64,000 nucleotides of DNA, taken from contig JAKOGI010000005.1 in the NCBI GenBank assembly GCA_029747015.1, positions 796,191 to 860,190 of the forward strand, written 5' to 3'. This document shows positions 9,355 through 21,189 of this stretch, in pieces. The DNA is from Carnegiea gigantea. Taxonomy: Eukaryota; Streptophyta; Magnoliopsida; Caryophyllales; Cactaceae. Position 1 is the stretch's first letter; every line of letters begins with the position of its first letter. The notes under the pieces were generated by a model. That model had not been told where the DNA came from. It worked only from the letters and a program-made list of their open reading frames with translations, and searched no databases. The translations under genes and the position numbers were made by a program.

Positions 9355-12300
9355 ACACCTAGCTAAAGAGCAAGACTCCTCCAGTTTATTTTGAATTAGA
9401 TGTCCCAAAATTAAATGAAATTCTTCTCAACAAATATACAAAGAATGTCGAATCACTCGAGAAGCTCTAGAGTTGGGCAAAAAATGTAGTACTTCTGTCA
9501 CTAAATCTCCAACCACTAGAATCACAACAAGTTTGAGAAAAGATCTTGAAAACAAGAAGTAAATTTGAGTTGGATGTGTTTAGTGAGCATCCAATTGCCA
9601 GTCTTGACGTGAATACTTTTTCGGTTCCTGTTAGGAATTAGAGCAAACTGATAGCGGAAGCAATAGGATGAAACAAATATTCAGAAACTTAAAACGATAA
9701 CAAGAACAAAAATAACGACACACAAGATTTACGTGGAAACCCAATGTGGGAAAAAACTACGGACGGCGACGAGTACAATCAATCCACTATGTGAGTAGGG
9801 AGAGTACAAAACGATCACAATCACAACAAGTGATTTGATCCAAAAGCAGAATTATAATCTCTCTTGTAATCTCTCTCAAAGTCTCTCTACCTCTCAATGT
9901 GTTTAGGAATTCAGGGATTCAGGAGTTATTTTTAGATCCTAGGCAAGGCCTCTTTATATAGGGTCTAGAAGTCCAGAGTTTTACCCCTAGAGAAGAACTC
10001 TAGCCGCCAAGTATACTGCACGTCGAAGCAAACCCTATCCACCAGGACATACCCGCGTTCGAACAAAGCACGGCACGACTGTGCCACGTGGCATGGTCAC
10101 CCCGTGCCATGGTGGCACGACTGTGCCACATGGCACGGCCAGCCCGTGCCGGTTTTCTGCTCTCCTTCGACGTTCCGCTTCTTCGTCCTGACACGTCCGT
10201 GTCGTCCAACACGGTTCCACCGTGCCAATTCTTGGATTTTGGACCACGAAATCCAACAGTTCCGAATATCATAATTTATACCCTCATGTATCTAACTTTT
10301 ATCTGTAACAAATTATACTTTTATGATTTTTATTTGAGGTATTTTCATTTCTCCTGAGGTTTTGGCAAATATCTTTTACACCCCTAATCTTTTTGAATTA
10401 TTATTTACCTCCCTTTACCTTTGCGTCGAAGTATTATAACCCCCTGAAAATTACAAAAAATGTTCTTTATACCACTAAAATTGGCTTGATTATTAATAGC
10501 ATGACAAAATAAAACTTTGAAGAAACTAATTGGTGGTCTTTAACAACCAAGACGTAGGTCTTCTCCCCCGAACATGGTTTGATATTGGTAATTCAAAAAG
10601 GGAGACGGGCGAGAAACTTATCTTGAAAAAAGAATGAAGGTTCAAACTGTGCCAAACAGTGGTGTTAGGAGACTTGTGGGACGATGGTCACTTTGGACGT
10701 GGTCCTGACGGTCATTAGTTTGATTGTTGATGGTCCCATCAGCCGGATCGCAGGTTCAGAGAATTGGGTCAGTGCTAAGTTAAGTATCAAACAAGTAGAA
10801 GAGCGCAAATTATTACGTACCACCAGATGGACAACTCAATTGTCCACCTGGGCCTATCAACAGCAGTTTTGAGTCCTCCAACTGTTGAGCCCTGAGCCGT
10901 TTAAAAAAAAAAAAATTCATGCTCCTCAAATTTTTTGAATCGCGATTTTCATTCTCCCCATTGTTCGATTACTCTTCGTTGCTTCGATTGCTTTAGTGTT
11001 CAGCAATTATTGAATGGCCGGGTTTGATCTTAACGGCACTATTGATGTTGAATCTTCATCAAACGGAATTGTTCGTCAAATTCGATAGCATTTTTTCGAT
11101 CTCTATTGTTGTTTTCGATATTGGAAGTTGTGTTTATTAGTTTTGCGTTTTGATGAGTTAATTTCGAGATTTTCAAACTCGATTGCATTCGTTCCATGTA
11201 AATTTTGGTTTGTGACATACGAGAAATGATAGCTTACCATTATGAGTTATGTACTCACTAAATATAGTCGTTGGCTCACTAGAGGTATATATTTAGCTCA
11301 CTATAAAAAATATGTTGCCCTGTGCTACAGAACAGTTTTGCTCACTAAAAGAAACGTTTGGCTCATTAGGATTGATTAGTGTACTCACTGATGTTGCATT
11401 ATAGCTCACCACAAACGTTATGGTTGTTTTTCCAGATGATATTTTCATTATTGCCATGTACATATGAGAAACAACAGCTCAGCAATATGAGTTATGTATT
11501 CACTAAATATAGTCGTTGGCTCACTAAAGAAATACATTTAGTTCACTTGTATTGAGCTTATATTCAGCAATCATAAATTAGTTCTCTACTCATCAAATGT
11601 AATCACTATAATTAATCTTGTGCCTAACAGGGAAAACAATAACTCACTATCAGTATAGCTCACTGTAAAAAGACCTGTTGCCTTGCACTACATTTTATAG
11701 CTCACCAAATATCTATCATGGCTCACTCAATAAATAGCATAGCTCACTAAAAAGAATAGTATAGATAGCCAGTAAATAATATTATGAAATTCTTGAGTTA
11801 TGTTACAACTCAATTATTTTTTAGTATGACATAAGGGTGTTTGTATTATATTTTGTGAGTATAATAGAAATGTAGTGAATTAATTAAATATAGTCAAACT
11901 CACTAAATATATGCTATAGCTTACTAAATATATGCCATAGCTCACTAAAAAAATACAGACAATTAGAATATAATTTAGTGAGTTTCAGATGAACAATAAC
12001 ATTTTTTTAGTATAATAGCACATTTTAATAAGTTATATAGTACTTTTACTAAGTGAAACTTAGGGTACATAAGATATATTGGTTTGATCTATCCGCTCAC
12101 TAAAAGTATATATTAGCTCACTAAGACTATGTCTCCACTCACTAAGTATTGTAGTGAGCTATACATTTTTAGTGAGCTGAAATTCGACTGTACAATTTCT
12201 TCTGTACAACCGGTTGTATGATATAACCATTCAGTAAATAAATATCATAGCTCACTAAAAAAAATATAAACAACTACAATACAGTTTAGTGAGTTTCAGA

Positions 12301-15300
12301 TTTACAATAACATTTTTTTAGTACAATAGCCCATTTAATAAGTTATATAGTATTTTTATTAAGTGAAATTTCAGTATATAAGATACATTAGTTTCAGTAT
12401 TTCTGCTCACTAAAAGTACGTATTAGCTCATCAAAACTGTGTCTTAGCTTACTAAAATATACATTATTTTTAGTGAGCTATACATTATTTTTAGTGAGCG
12501 AAACTGGATACACATCAACATATAGGGTATTTTTAGTGAGGTATAGGGTATTTTTAGTGAATCGAAATCTGACGGTTTTCTTATGGGCCCGGATGTACAA
12601 TTATATTTGTACAACCGGTGGACAATATAACAACTGGTAGAAGAGAGACAGTAGGGGTAAAAAAAAATAAATGGGAAGGATATTTTTATAATTTTGAGAG
12701 TTTGTAATTCTTTGACATAAAGGTGAAGAGATGTAAGTAATAATTCAAAAACTTCAGGCAGTAAAAAAACATTTACCGAAACCTCAAGATGGGTAAATGA
12801 AAATACCTCAACTTTTATTTGGCTTTGATTATTTTTTAGGAAATCGAATTGATCACAGAGTTAGAGGAAATTGGGTTCAAGACGGTGAAAAGATTGAAGA
12901 AGTATGGCCAGGAGCCTGAAAAGAATGTTTTGACGTTGATTTGGAGACTTGAGGGATGTTCTGGATAAAAGAAGCCAAAGAGAGGAGAGAAGAAAGGAAT
13001 CAGGTGATAACTGAGGGAAAAAGGGCTAACACAACTTACGTACCATGCTGTTGGCATCATGCCACCAGCTTCAAGTTGAAGGAAACGACACGAAATTCCA
13101 TGCAGAGATACACGGTTCTCCTATAACATTGTTGACCCAATTTCCAGGCGGTGACACGAGATGTCATTACCAACTTTGTTTATACTTAAATTTAGAATTC
13201 GATAAAATGCTTGAAAAACTTTCATGCAGATAAAATTGTGTTTTAAGGTGACTGGCATGTGCTAAAAGCTGAGATCAATTGTTTAGTGCGCATAGCTAAT
13301 GTTTGGATATGAAAATATAGTATACATTCTACGTAGGTCCCTTGTTATTCTTAAAATTTAATTGTGCTAGCTACATGAAAGTATGTAGTTAGAACAATTA
13401 AACTCGCCTACAACCCTCAAAAGATGACATGAGAGCTTTGATGGCGCAACCAATCATGTCTGAATGCTAGCATAACTTGAGAACTTAAGGGCTAACTAGA
13501 TTGGTTGGTTTATATTAGGTTTAATCTCAGCCGGAGTCCTTTTTGTTTGTTTCAGTACCTTAGTTCTACTTCCTATTAGTACTTCTTTGTTTTACCTAGC
13601 TTGAAATACTTGAGTTAACTTTGATACTGAAAAACACAATCCCCATGGATACGACCCGTACTTTCAGGTTGCTACCTATAACTACATTGTGCACTTGTAT
13701 TTTTAACTGAACATGCGCCTTCGTGTGGATTGGAGTGAAAAATGGTACTTTAGTCGACTGAGAATTAGGAGATGTTCAGTACTCGCTTTTTTAGAAATTG
13801 GCGGAGCTGTTTGTCTTGTACTAACAGATGATTTAGTATTTGTTTAGCACCTGTTTGTATTTTGCATATGCTATTTATTTTGAGACTTACCCAACTAATG
13901 ATCAAATAAAACAGAATGCCAAATCACTATTTTTTCATTGAGTAATAATATATATCTCGTCGCAAGACATCGTTAAATGTCTTATCAACTCCTAAATTAC
14001 CGTATTTTATAACTTAAAATCATTAAATTTTCAATGACTATACTTTATTATTAATTGCCAAGCTTAAATATTCATCGGCTACACCAACAAAATATTGAAT
14101 GACACCCTTTTAATTAACCTCACTTACGATAGTATATGATATACGTATTTTAGAAATGTAGTAAATTATGTATAAAAAGATGATTGTACTTGTACACAAT
14201 TTATAAGTTATAATATGCCTTCACTATTTAATCATACCATTTTTTCAGTTCAAAAACATTGTAATATAATTTTTAAGTTAAAACAAGACATTTAAGAAGT
14301 GTCATGTAACAAGATATTTATCATTTTACTTTTCCATTGGAGAAGTTTGAATGTAATTTTTCGATATTGATAGTCTCTTTGGAACAATCAAAGATGGAAC
14401 GACAGTTGCCAAGTTATTTATCATACTAAATGTATTAATGAAGCTCTATTTATGAGAAAACTGAGTCTTGTACGAGCATTTTCTTGATTGTCAAGTTATT
14501 CTCAAGCTTCCATGAACAGAGAAAGTTCACTAGGGCACACTACCTCTTGCCTTATGTGACGATTTTACCTACTTTGAACAACATGGATCCCCGGAATTGA
14601 ACCACCTTTCTAGATTTGAGTAAACATAACCAAGATAATTAAAGATAAACCCAAAAATAAAATATGCTAATTATTAATGCTGTGAAATTACCTTTCTAGA
14701 CCTGATGTGTTTGAGAGCGTTATCAAGCTGATGCTCCAAATTCTGAAGCTCCTTCAGACTCATACTATCAAGGTCTTCCCCCATATAATGCCTGCAAATT
14801 AAACATCATCAAAAACAAAATTTTCCCTTGTAAATTAACGGTTTGTTCACTTCAGCTGTTGTAACTAGCGATTAGTACGTATTTGCAAGCAGCTGGGAGT
14901 GACTGTGAGCGGTTGAAAGCGGTCATGATTAGGAGTTAGCAGTTGGGAGCAGTTAGGAGCATTTATGAGCTGTTATGAGCAGTTGGGAGCATTAGGAGCC
15001 TTTATGATTAGTGTTTGTAGAATATTTAGAGCAGGTGCTAGTGGTTGGAAGTGAATGAGAGCAGTTGGAAGCAGTTAAGAGTGTTGAGATTAGCAGTTAG
15101 TGGTTGGCAGCAGTTACAGTTGGTCAAATGTAGAAAACGTCATCTTTTTCACTCCACCAGGTATTTTTACCTATGATTTTTCTGCAGAATTTCCAGCCTA
15201 GCCTTGAGCTTTGCATGCTCCAAAGTCCAGCTTGCCTGTGATCGAATTAATAATGTCATCATATAAAGGTTGCAGTATAATGTTCTAACTGATGAATTGA

Positions 15301-17577
15301 AGGTGACATACATGGGAGTTAGGATCAGGCGCGGTGATCTGTCTCTCTGCATATGAGTATCTTTCGTATCGCTCCAGGATCCTCTCCATGCTGTTCCCAC
15401 ATGTGCACAGCAAATAGTTTAGAATCTACTAATTTATCACCAATTACTTTAGGATTTAGCAATTAATTAATTTAGTGATTGAAAAGAATACATTGCTCCA
15501 AAAACTTGAACATATTGGTGCAAATATTCAAGAGATCATCTCAAACAAATCTTTGTTTGAGGGCAATGGATTGATTGCTAATTCTTATATGTGCACTCTA
15601 AGAGATTGACAACATTTTTTTTGGGGGGGGGGGGGAGGGGGGAGGATAGAAGGAGGCTCATAACCTATGATTATAGGGTGAAACTTCGGAAATTAGAGAA
15701 ATTGACACTTTGATACCTTGAGGCATATATGACCACTGAATAAAGTAGTCCAAAAATTTTTGAAAATAATAATGTAGTATCCTGAGACATATTTCAAGGA
15801 TGAATAATTTACTTATTTTCTTTATAAGAAGTTCTAAAATGCCTTAAACAAACTTTTCCTTTTTTTTGGGGGGTGGAAAAAACTACTTATAGAGGATTTT
15901 TGGATGGAAGTAATTATAGAGGATTTTTGGATGGAAGTAATTTCATCTTTAAGGTTTGTAGACAACAACTATTTGACATTTGAAATTGGCAATCAACTCT
16001 ACATTATGACCCTTGAGAGTTATTTATTTTGACTATATCAACACCAAGCAAAGTTATAAATCTCGTACCGGTTATCGTACCTTTTTTTTTTACTGGAACG
16101 AGACATACAAGATTTATGTAATGTTGTACCGGGCTCGTACCATTTTTAAATTTTAAAAAATTCAAAAATTAAAGTACAAAAAAATTAAAATTTTAACGTA
16201 CCGGACGGTATTTGACCAAAAATACCAGTACCGCTCAGTATTTGACGGACAAAGCGATGTAAACCGGTACAATAGCTTGTACCGTTTTTTGACATACAAG
16301 ATTTATGTAATGTTGTACCGGGCTCGTACCATTTTTAAATTTTAAAAAATTCAAAAATTAAAGTACAAAAAAATTAAAATTTTAACGTACCGGACGGTAT
16401 TTGACCAAAAATACCAGTACCGCTCAGTATTTGACGGACAAAGCGATGTAAACCGGTACAATAGCTTGTACCGTTTTTTGACCGGTACGGTATATTTTGC
16501 TCGATACTGGATGGTACGATACGGTATTTATAACACTGATACCAAGTCAGCAATTCTGACTTGCCAATTTGACATGACTTGTTAACTTAAATATTTATCA
16601 TGTTTTGATGATATTATTCCTTCAGTTTTTCCAAGAGTACCATTTAGATGTGGTAAGCAAGCTAGCACTTCATTAATGTCTAAATTACAAGTGCATTTAG
16701 TTCATTTGTAGCACTATTAAGTTACAAACATTTACCAATTTGAGAAATGATAACTTGATTTATCAGATGTGAACAACATATTTATTTTCGCTCACCTTTC
16801 CAACACCATCGTCGGCACATGATTACCAGTGAAAGTATTGTTGATTTGAAATTAAAATATGGAACATAAATACTCCAAAGGTCGCCATGTTGAATACGTA
16901 CTGATTTTAAAGTTCGATTACTTTTATTTGTTCAAAACTTCTATAGGTAAAATTATCAACTTCAAAAGCGCCTTCTATAAAATTACTTGTCAGTCATGAC
17001 CAATGTTGTCAGTAGAGCCACTAAGCCACTATATATTGACAATCTATAGTGGAGGACAGAGGAAAAGAGATGGGAAGGAAAATTGTCATGGATATGCAAG
17101 ATGAATTGCAAGTATCAAACTTGTTCATTTTTACTTTTCTTTTTCTTCATTATTTGGATATGTATCATTTTGCCTCATATAAAATCTCAATCGTAAATAC
17201 CTATGTAATGTTTGGGTGAATGTAATATAATGACAATATAATGCAATCAACTTTACAATGCAATTGTGATTACTTAGTTTGTACATGGTAGTCATAATTA
17301 CATGATACTTTTTTATCGCAATGCTCCCATACAACCAAACCAAGTAATGAAAACACAATTATAAACTTGTTTGCATTACAAGTTAATTACATCTAACCAA
17401 ACATTACATTAACGTAGCGTTTGGTTGGATGTAATGTAATACGCATATAATGGAATTGATTAGGTAATACAATCACTCGTGTAATATAATGAAATGATAA
17501 TTACATTACAATGTTTGCTTGTTTCTTATTATGCAATGTAATGAATCTATATTAGATGATATGCTAAAACATATATA

Positions 17578-17613
<36 letters not shown>

Positions 17614-17823
17614 TCATGATTTTGTGCAATTTCACTAACTTTTGTGCTTTAGAAAGAGTTGTGGATAACAAAAGTACAAAAGAAATATAATTATATAAAT
17701 TTGCATTTGATAGAAGGTTAAACAATATTTCTTAAAATAATAAATAAGGGGAAAAAAGCGGTCATAGAGCATAGACAACGAGCGGGAGAGAGAATTGTAG
17801 GGGTTGGGCATTTAATTGTGCAC

Positions 17824-17855
<32 letters not shown>

Positions 17856-17858
17856 TAC

Positions 17859-17904
<46 letters not shown>

Positions 17905-20153
17905 AACAGGAAGAACAGGAGATAGAAAGTGATGAAATCGTTGGATTTAGAGGGGAGGGGGGAGGAGAGAACATATTGCAGAGAGGGACAATGAGCCAGT
18001 GGCTATATAACATTGAAAACTTTAAGTAAGCTAAACTTGGGTTATAGAAGAAATATAATCAAAATTGTTTAGCAAATTGTTAAGTAATGATAATTGCATA
18101 AGTTGAAGTAAATGTGATTGCAATGTAAATTTGAATGCATTGTTTAATTGCAACCAAATATGGTAATGGAATCATTATTACATTATTAATTGCATTACTA
18201 TTTTAATTACATCAAACCAGACAAGACATTAGAGTAAGCATTATATAGAGTGAAGGTGACTTAATTAAAGATCCTTTTTATGAACTCATAAAGCCAAAAT
18301 TGTTGTATTCGAATATGCGCAAAAATTTTACAAAAAGCACTATATGTTCAATAAATCTTCCACATTGTAAGTACATATATATGCAGATACGTACAGATTA
18401 GAACTTTCAATTGCACTCTTACACAAGAGACACAAAGGTTTTTTTTTACCCCTCTCTATTTTCTCCGACAATGTACAGTGAAATTGAATTATTTTTCCAT
18501 GTATATATATTATGTAACTATGCAAGTACTAGTACAGCAGCTCCAGTGACCACAGTACTAAATACATGTCGTCCTATACTCTACGTCAACTTATTAAATA
18601 TGCACCATTCAATTTTTCTATATAATTCAGAAAAATAGCATTCTCATAAACTAAGCAAACCCTTTTTATTTTCAAGTTTGAGATAGTAAATGATATACAA
18701 GTACTTGATAGCTACTGTTCCTTACAAATGTATCTTCTATATAAATACGATATATTGTGGAAAGTTCAGCTTTTAAGATATTTAATGCTTTGTACACATT
18801 AATATAACTCTAAAAAGATAGCATGTTTATAAATTATATCTTCAAGAATGCGAGGATGTGAAATATATTCGTTCGCAGGTCGTAAACATTGACCATCTAT
18901 AAAACTTGGAGTTGAGTGTATGATCGTTGTTGTTGTTCTATTGTTATTTTATTTTTTTTTATTATTATTATGATTTTGGTCAATCTATTATATATTAATT
19001 AACAAATTAAAATAAAACCATATAAGAAGAAGGGATGCCTGCAGCCGAGCCTTAAAAGGGGGAGAAGAATATAAGGGAAGAGATATTAACATAATTAGTG
19101 GTTAATTGATCCAGTAAAGATTTGATTTTAAAAAAATCAATTCATATTAAAAATTTTTAGATAATTAGTTAATAAAAACAATGTTGATCTATACTATAGG
19201 CAAAATAAATTGCAAATAAACCTTGAGTGAAAATATTAAAGGAAACAATAACATTATTTGAAGTAAACAAAAAACCAATGGAAAAAATAATCAGCCAGTT
19301 GTAGAAGACAAAAAGTACATTTATTTGTAGAAGAAGATTATGGAGCATTCATTTCATTGCTTTAATGGGTGATAAATAAGCGAAAAAGAAACTGCAATTT
19401 TTATTTTTTTGTTTTTCCCACCACAGACCTAATGCATATAATATACCATTCCACTTGTATGCGTTCATTTTCCATAAAATTTGCAGATTTTCTGAACAAT
19501 TTACAACTGAAAATTTGAAACTTGCAAAAAATAGTTTAAATTTTGTGTAAATTAGATGCAGATACATTTTACAACGTTCTTGAATTTCGTAACGGTCGAA
19601 TGCAATGTATCCCCCCAAAAAAGAAGTTAAAAGTGATGCAGGAAAATAACAACTGACACACACAGTGAAAGAGAGAGAGAGAGATCTAGCATTTTTTTTA
19701 GCTACTTTTGTAGTATACTATACTACTAATCCCGTATATAAAAATCATAAATTATCAGCAGTAGTCAACTGGTTCATGTATAGTAGAAACTCAAATCAAA
19801 TCCTTGTAAAATTATCTTTAAAATACAAACAGCGAACACGACGAACAAATTTGCCTGAAAATTTTGATAAATTGAATCTGGAGAAATGCGTAATTGCACC
19901 GAGGAAGAATCAAAAAGAGGAATAATTAACGCACGAATGAATCCGGAGGAGAGAGAAAAAGTACGAACCAGGAATCGGTGGCGTACTCGAAGAGCTTGCC
20001 CTTAGTAGAGAAGACGATCAAGGCGACGTCGGCGTCGCAGAGGACGGAGATCTCATGAGCCTTCTTGAGCAGCCCGGTTCGTCGTTTCGAGAAGGTCACT
20101 TGCCTGTTGATCTTGTTCTCTATCCTCTTCAGCTGAACCCTACCTCTCCCCAT
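8141..20153 (-). CDS. FUL: FRUITFULL-like MADS-box transcription factor (AP1/FUL clade), complete, eight exons
   Basis: Exons are at 20153-19969, 15390-15312, 15235-15171, 14791-14692, 8901-8860, 8703-8662, 8544-8423 and 8270-8141 (185, 79, 65, 100, 42, 42, 122 and 130 nt; 254 aa). The first six sizes are those of canonical AP1/FUL genes. The MADS domain (residues 1-60, [20 protein letters not shown]) binds CArG boxes. The I region and K domain (about 88-172, with [12 protein letters not shown] and [15 protein letters not shown]) mediate dimers and tetramers, and the C-terminus is Gln/Pro-rich. The end, [14 protein letters not shown], is a FUL-type LMPPWM motif; there is no prenylated euAP1 tail. 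The family acts in the nucleus in floral meristem identity and fruit development. Introns 1 (4.6 kb) and 4 (5.8 kb) are long and full of repeats. A SEP-like gene lies upstream on the same strand. An unusual intermediate FUL-like paralogue is possible, but clade membership is secure. Confidence 0.95.
9298..9351. repeat. (AT)n(AG)n microsatellite in FUL intron 4
   Basis: An AT run passes directly into a long AG run. Confidence 0.95.
9629..10258 (-). mobile_element. Solo LTR (630 bp) with perfect 5-bp TSD, in FUL intron 4
   Basis: The segment begins TGTTAGGAATTAGAG and ends ATCCAACA on the + strand, giving TG...CA termini. It is flanked on both sides by GTTCC (9624-9628 and 10259-10263). On the minus strand a TATA-like CCTATATAAAG lies near 9952-9963, fitting an LTR promoter in that orientation. 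No gag, pol, PBS or second LTR adjoins it, so it is a solo LTR left by LTR-LTR recombination. The part from 10060 to 10220 is unusually GC-rich, with repeated GTGCCA/TGGCAC palindromes. Confidence 0.85.
11200..12630. repeat. Array of GCTCACTAAA-type motifs in both orientations, with two tandem units of about 300 bp
   Basis: GCTCACTAAA or close variants, and the reverse complement TTTAGTGAGC, recur more than 20 times. Two longer related units are visible, about 11940-12240 and 12245-12615. Both contain TTTAGTGAGTTTCAGAT, then AACATTTTTTTAGTA, then AAGTTATATAGTA, then CTGTACAA or TGTACAACCGGT near the end. TGTACAACCGGTTGTA at the first unit's end is nearly palindromic. The family is not recognised; a decayed non-autonomous transposon is possible. 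It lies inside FUL intron 4. Confidence 0.7.
14861..15120. repeat. Degenerate minisatellite of GCAGTTGGGAGC-like words in FUL intron 3
   Basis: The words AGCAGTTGGGAGC, AGCAGTTAGGAGC, GAGCATTTATGAGC and GAGCAGTTGGAAGC recur at irregular short intervals between exons 3 and 4. Units are diverged, with no single clean period. Confidence 0.65.
15620..15650. repeat. G-rich tract in FUL intron 1
   Basis: A T-run is followed by about 13 G, then GAGGGGGGAGG. It can potentially form a G-quadruplex. Confidence 0.8.
16053..16534. mobile_element. MITE-like element with GTTATAAAT inverted ends and an internal tandem duplication
   Basis: The left end reads GTTATAAATCTCGTACCGG. The right end, reverse complemented, reads GTTATAAATACCGTATCG, giving imperfect inverted termini. 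The body is rich in GTACC/GGTAC words. No coding capacity and no convincing TSD were found, so assignment to a superfamily is not possible. It lies in FUL intron 1. Confidence 0.5.
16102..16479. repeat. Perfect tandem duplication of 189 bp
   Basis: The copies at 16102-16290 and 16291-16479 read as identical base for base. Both start GACATACAAGATTTATG and end ACCGTTTTTT. Identity over 189 bp in a non-coding intron points to a recent duplication or an assembly duplication. Confidence 0.95.
17204..17408. mobile_element. MITE-like element, about 205 bp, in FUL intron 1
   Basis: The left end TGTAATGTTTGGGTGAATGT matches the right end in reverse complement (TGTAATGTTTGGTTAGATGT), giving inverted termini of about 20 bp with few mismatches. 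The element is AT-rich and non-coding. No TSD could be assigned because the flanks are repetitive. Confidence 0.6.
17570..17612. repeat. (AT)n and (ATGT)n microsatellite
   Basis: Short repeat units are read directly, inside the second MITE-like element. Confidence 0.9.
17857..17902. repeat. (ATT)n microsatellite
   Basis: An ATT trinucleotide run, inside the second MITE-like element. Confidence 0.9.
18154..18163. promoter_or_regulatory. Perfect CArG box in FUL intron 1
   Basis: CCAAATATGG fits CC(A/T)6GG exactly, the site bound by MADS-domain dimers. First introns of MADS genes often hold regulatory CArG boxes, so it could serve auto- or cross-regulation. It lies within a MITE-like element, so it may be incidental. 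Confidence 0.45.
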
Positions 20154-20213
20154 CGATCTTCCTAATCCAATCCGATTCCGGTCCGCGTTACGACTGATCA
20201 GTGCGAAATGAGA

Positions 20214-20215
<2 letters not shown>

Positions 20216-20250
<35 letters not shown>
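20216..20250. repeat. (GA)n tract in the FUL 5' leader
   Basis: An uninterrupted GA dinucleotide run begins about 63 bp upstream of the FUL start codon. Confidence 0.9.
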
Positions 20251-20257
<7 letters not shown>

Positions 20258-20595
20258 GATGGAGTAAGACTGAGAGAAAATGTGTATAAAGTGCTTCGTG
20301 GTATCTTTGTGGCCAAGTATAACACCAGAGTGGTAAGAAAAATTGCACATTTTGGGGTGAATAAAATTATCTGAAAAATGCGACGTACATTTGGGTTTTC
20401 TGCAGCGAGTATTTGGGAAAGCGAGGAGAGAGAGAGAGAGAGAGAGAGAATGAGTGGGCAAAAAAGGCTGTTTTGGATCGGTGGTTTTGTAATACCAGAG
20501 TGGTTTCGGCAAATGCGTTGTCGAATTTCTGTTGGTTCCCGTAGGCTAGCTTGTTGATCCCTGGTTCGCTCCTTCTCATTTACATCATATCACAC

Positions 20596-20596
<1 letters not shown>

Positions 20597-20628
<32 letters not shown>
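20597..20628. repeat. (CT)n tract upstream of FUL
   Basis: An uninterrupted CT dinucleotide run lies about 450 bp upstream of the FUL start codon. Confidence 0.9.
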
Positions 20629-20630
<2 letters not shown>

Positions 20631-21189
20631 GTCTCTCTCCTCCCAAACGCTCAAAGGGCTTTTAGCACATAATGATGATTAGAGTAAAATTTACTGTTAA
20701 TTTGCAATTCTTTGTTGTTCACTGTACATGGCTTATTGCTCCAAACTTTCTGGATGATTGGATGTTAATTACTTGATTGAATGTTTTACCTAATTATAAC
20801 TTGGCTTGCATTTAGCAGCTGTTTGACATGATTAGAGCTGTTAGGATACTAACTGATGTATTACATGATGACTTGATCGGTTTCTCTGTTAACTTTTCAA
20901 TTTGATAAAATTATTCTTTTCCCTCTTTGTGATTAAAAAGTCGTATCATTCACGGTTTTGCAAATGCAACTCAAGCCCTAATCTTAATATTTATTTTGTT
21001 TAAATATGATATGATTCTAAATGGATGTTGCCATGCTAGTACATATTGCTTAATTGATTTGATATAAGCCGCCATAATATCTTGAGATGTTTTAATATTC
21101 AAATTTGAGTATGTGATATTTGATATAAGATGATATTCAAGATTGTAATAATTATAGGGGTATAAAATTGCTCAATCACATTATGAAGT

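Larger units (their letters stand above)
17412..18232. mobile_element. Second, longer MITE-like element of the same type
   Basis: The left end carries GTTTGGTTGGATGTAAT (from 17419). The right end carries ATTACATCAAACCAGAC (about 18207-18223), an imperfect inverted match. The centre includes ATGT- and ATT-type microsatellites. It abuts the 205-bp relative directly, and it holds a perfect CArG box near its right end. Confidence 0.5.
20154..21189 (-). other. FUL 5' leader and proximal upstream region
   Basis: No coding sequence is supported. Long GA/CT runs lie at about 20216-20250, 20426-20449 and 20597-20628. On the transcribed strand the first two read CT-rich, as often seen in plant 5' leaders. 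GA repeats are known binding sites of plant BPC (GAGA-binding) factors. No convincing TATA box was found, and no perfect CArG box was seen in the proximal kilobase. Confidence 0.5.

Noticed and set aside
20281..20300. TATAAAG near the FUL leader as a TATA box
   Set aside because: It reads as a TATA box only on the + strand, opposite to FUL.
20154..20348. In-frame extension upstream of the FUL ATG
   Set aside because: It is built from the CT-rich leader. The MADS domain always starts at MGRGR, which has its own ATG at 20153.
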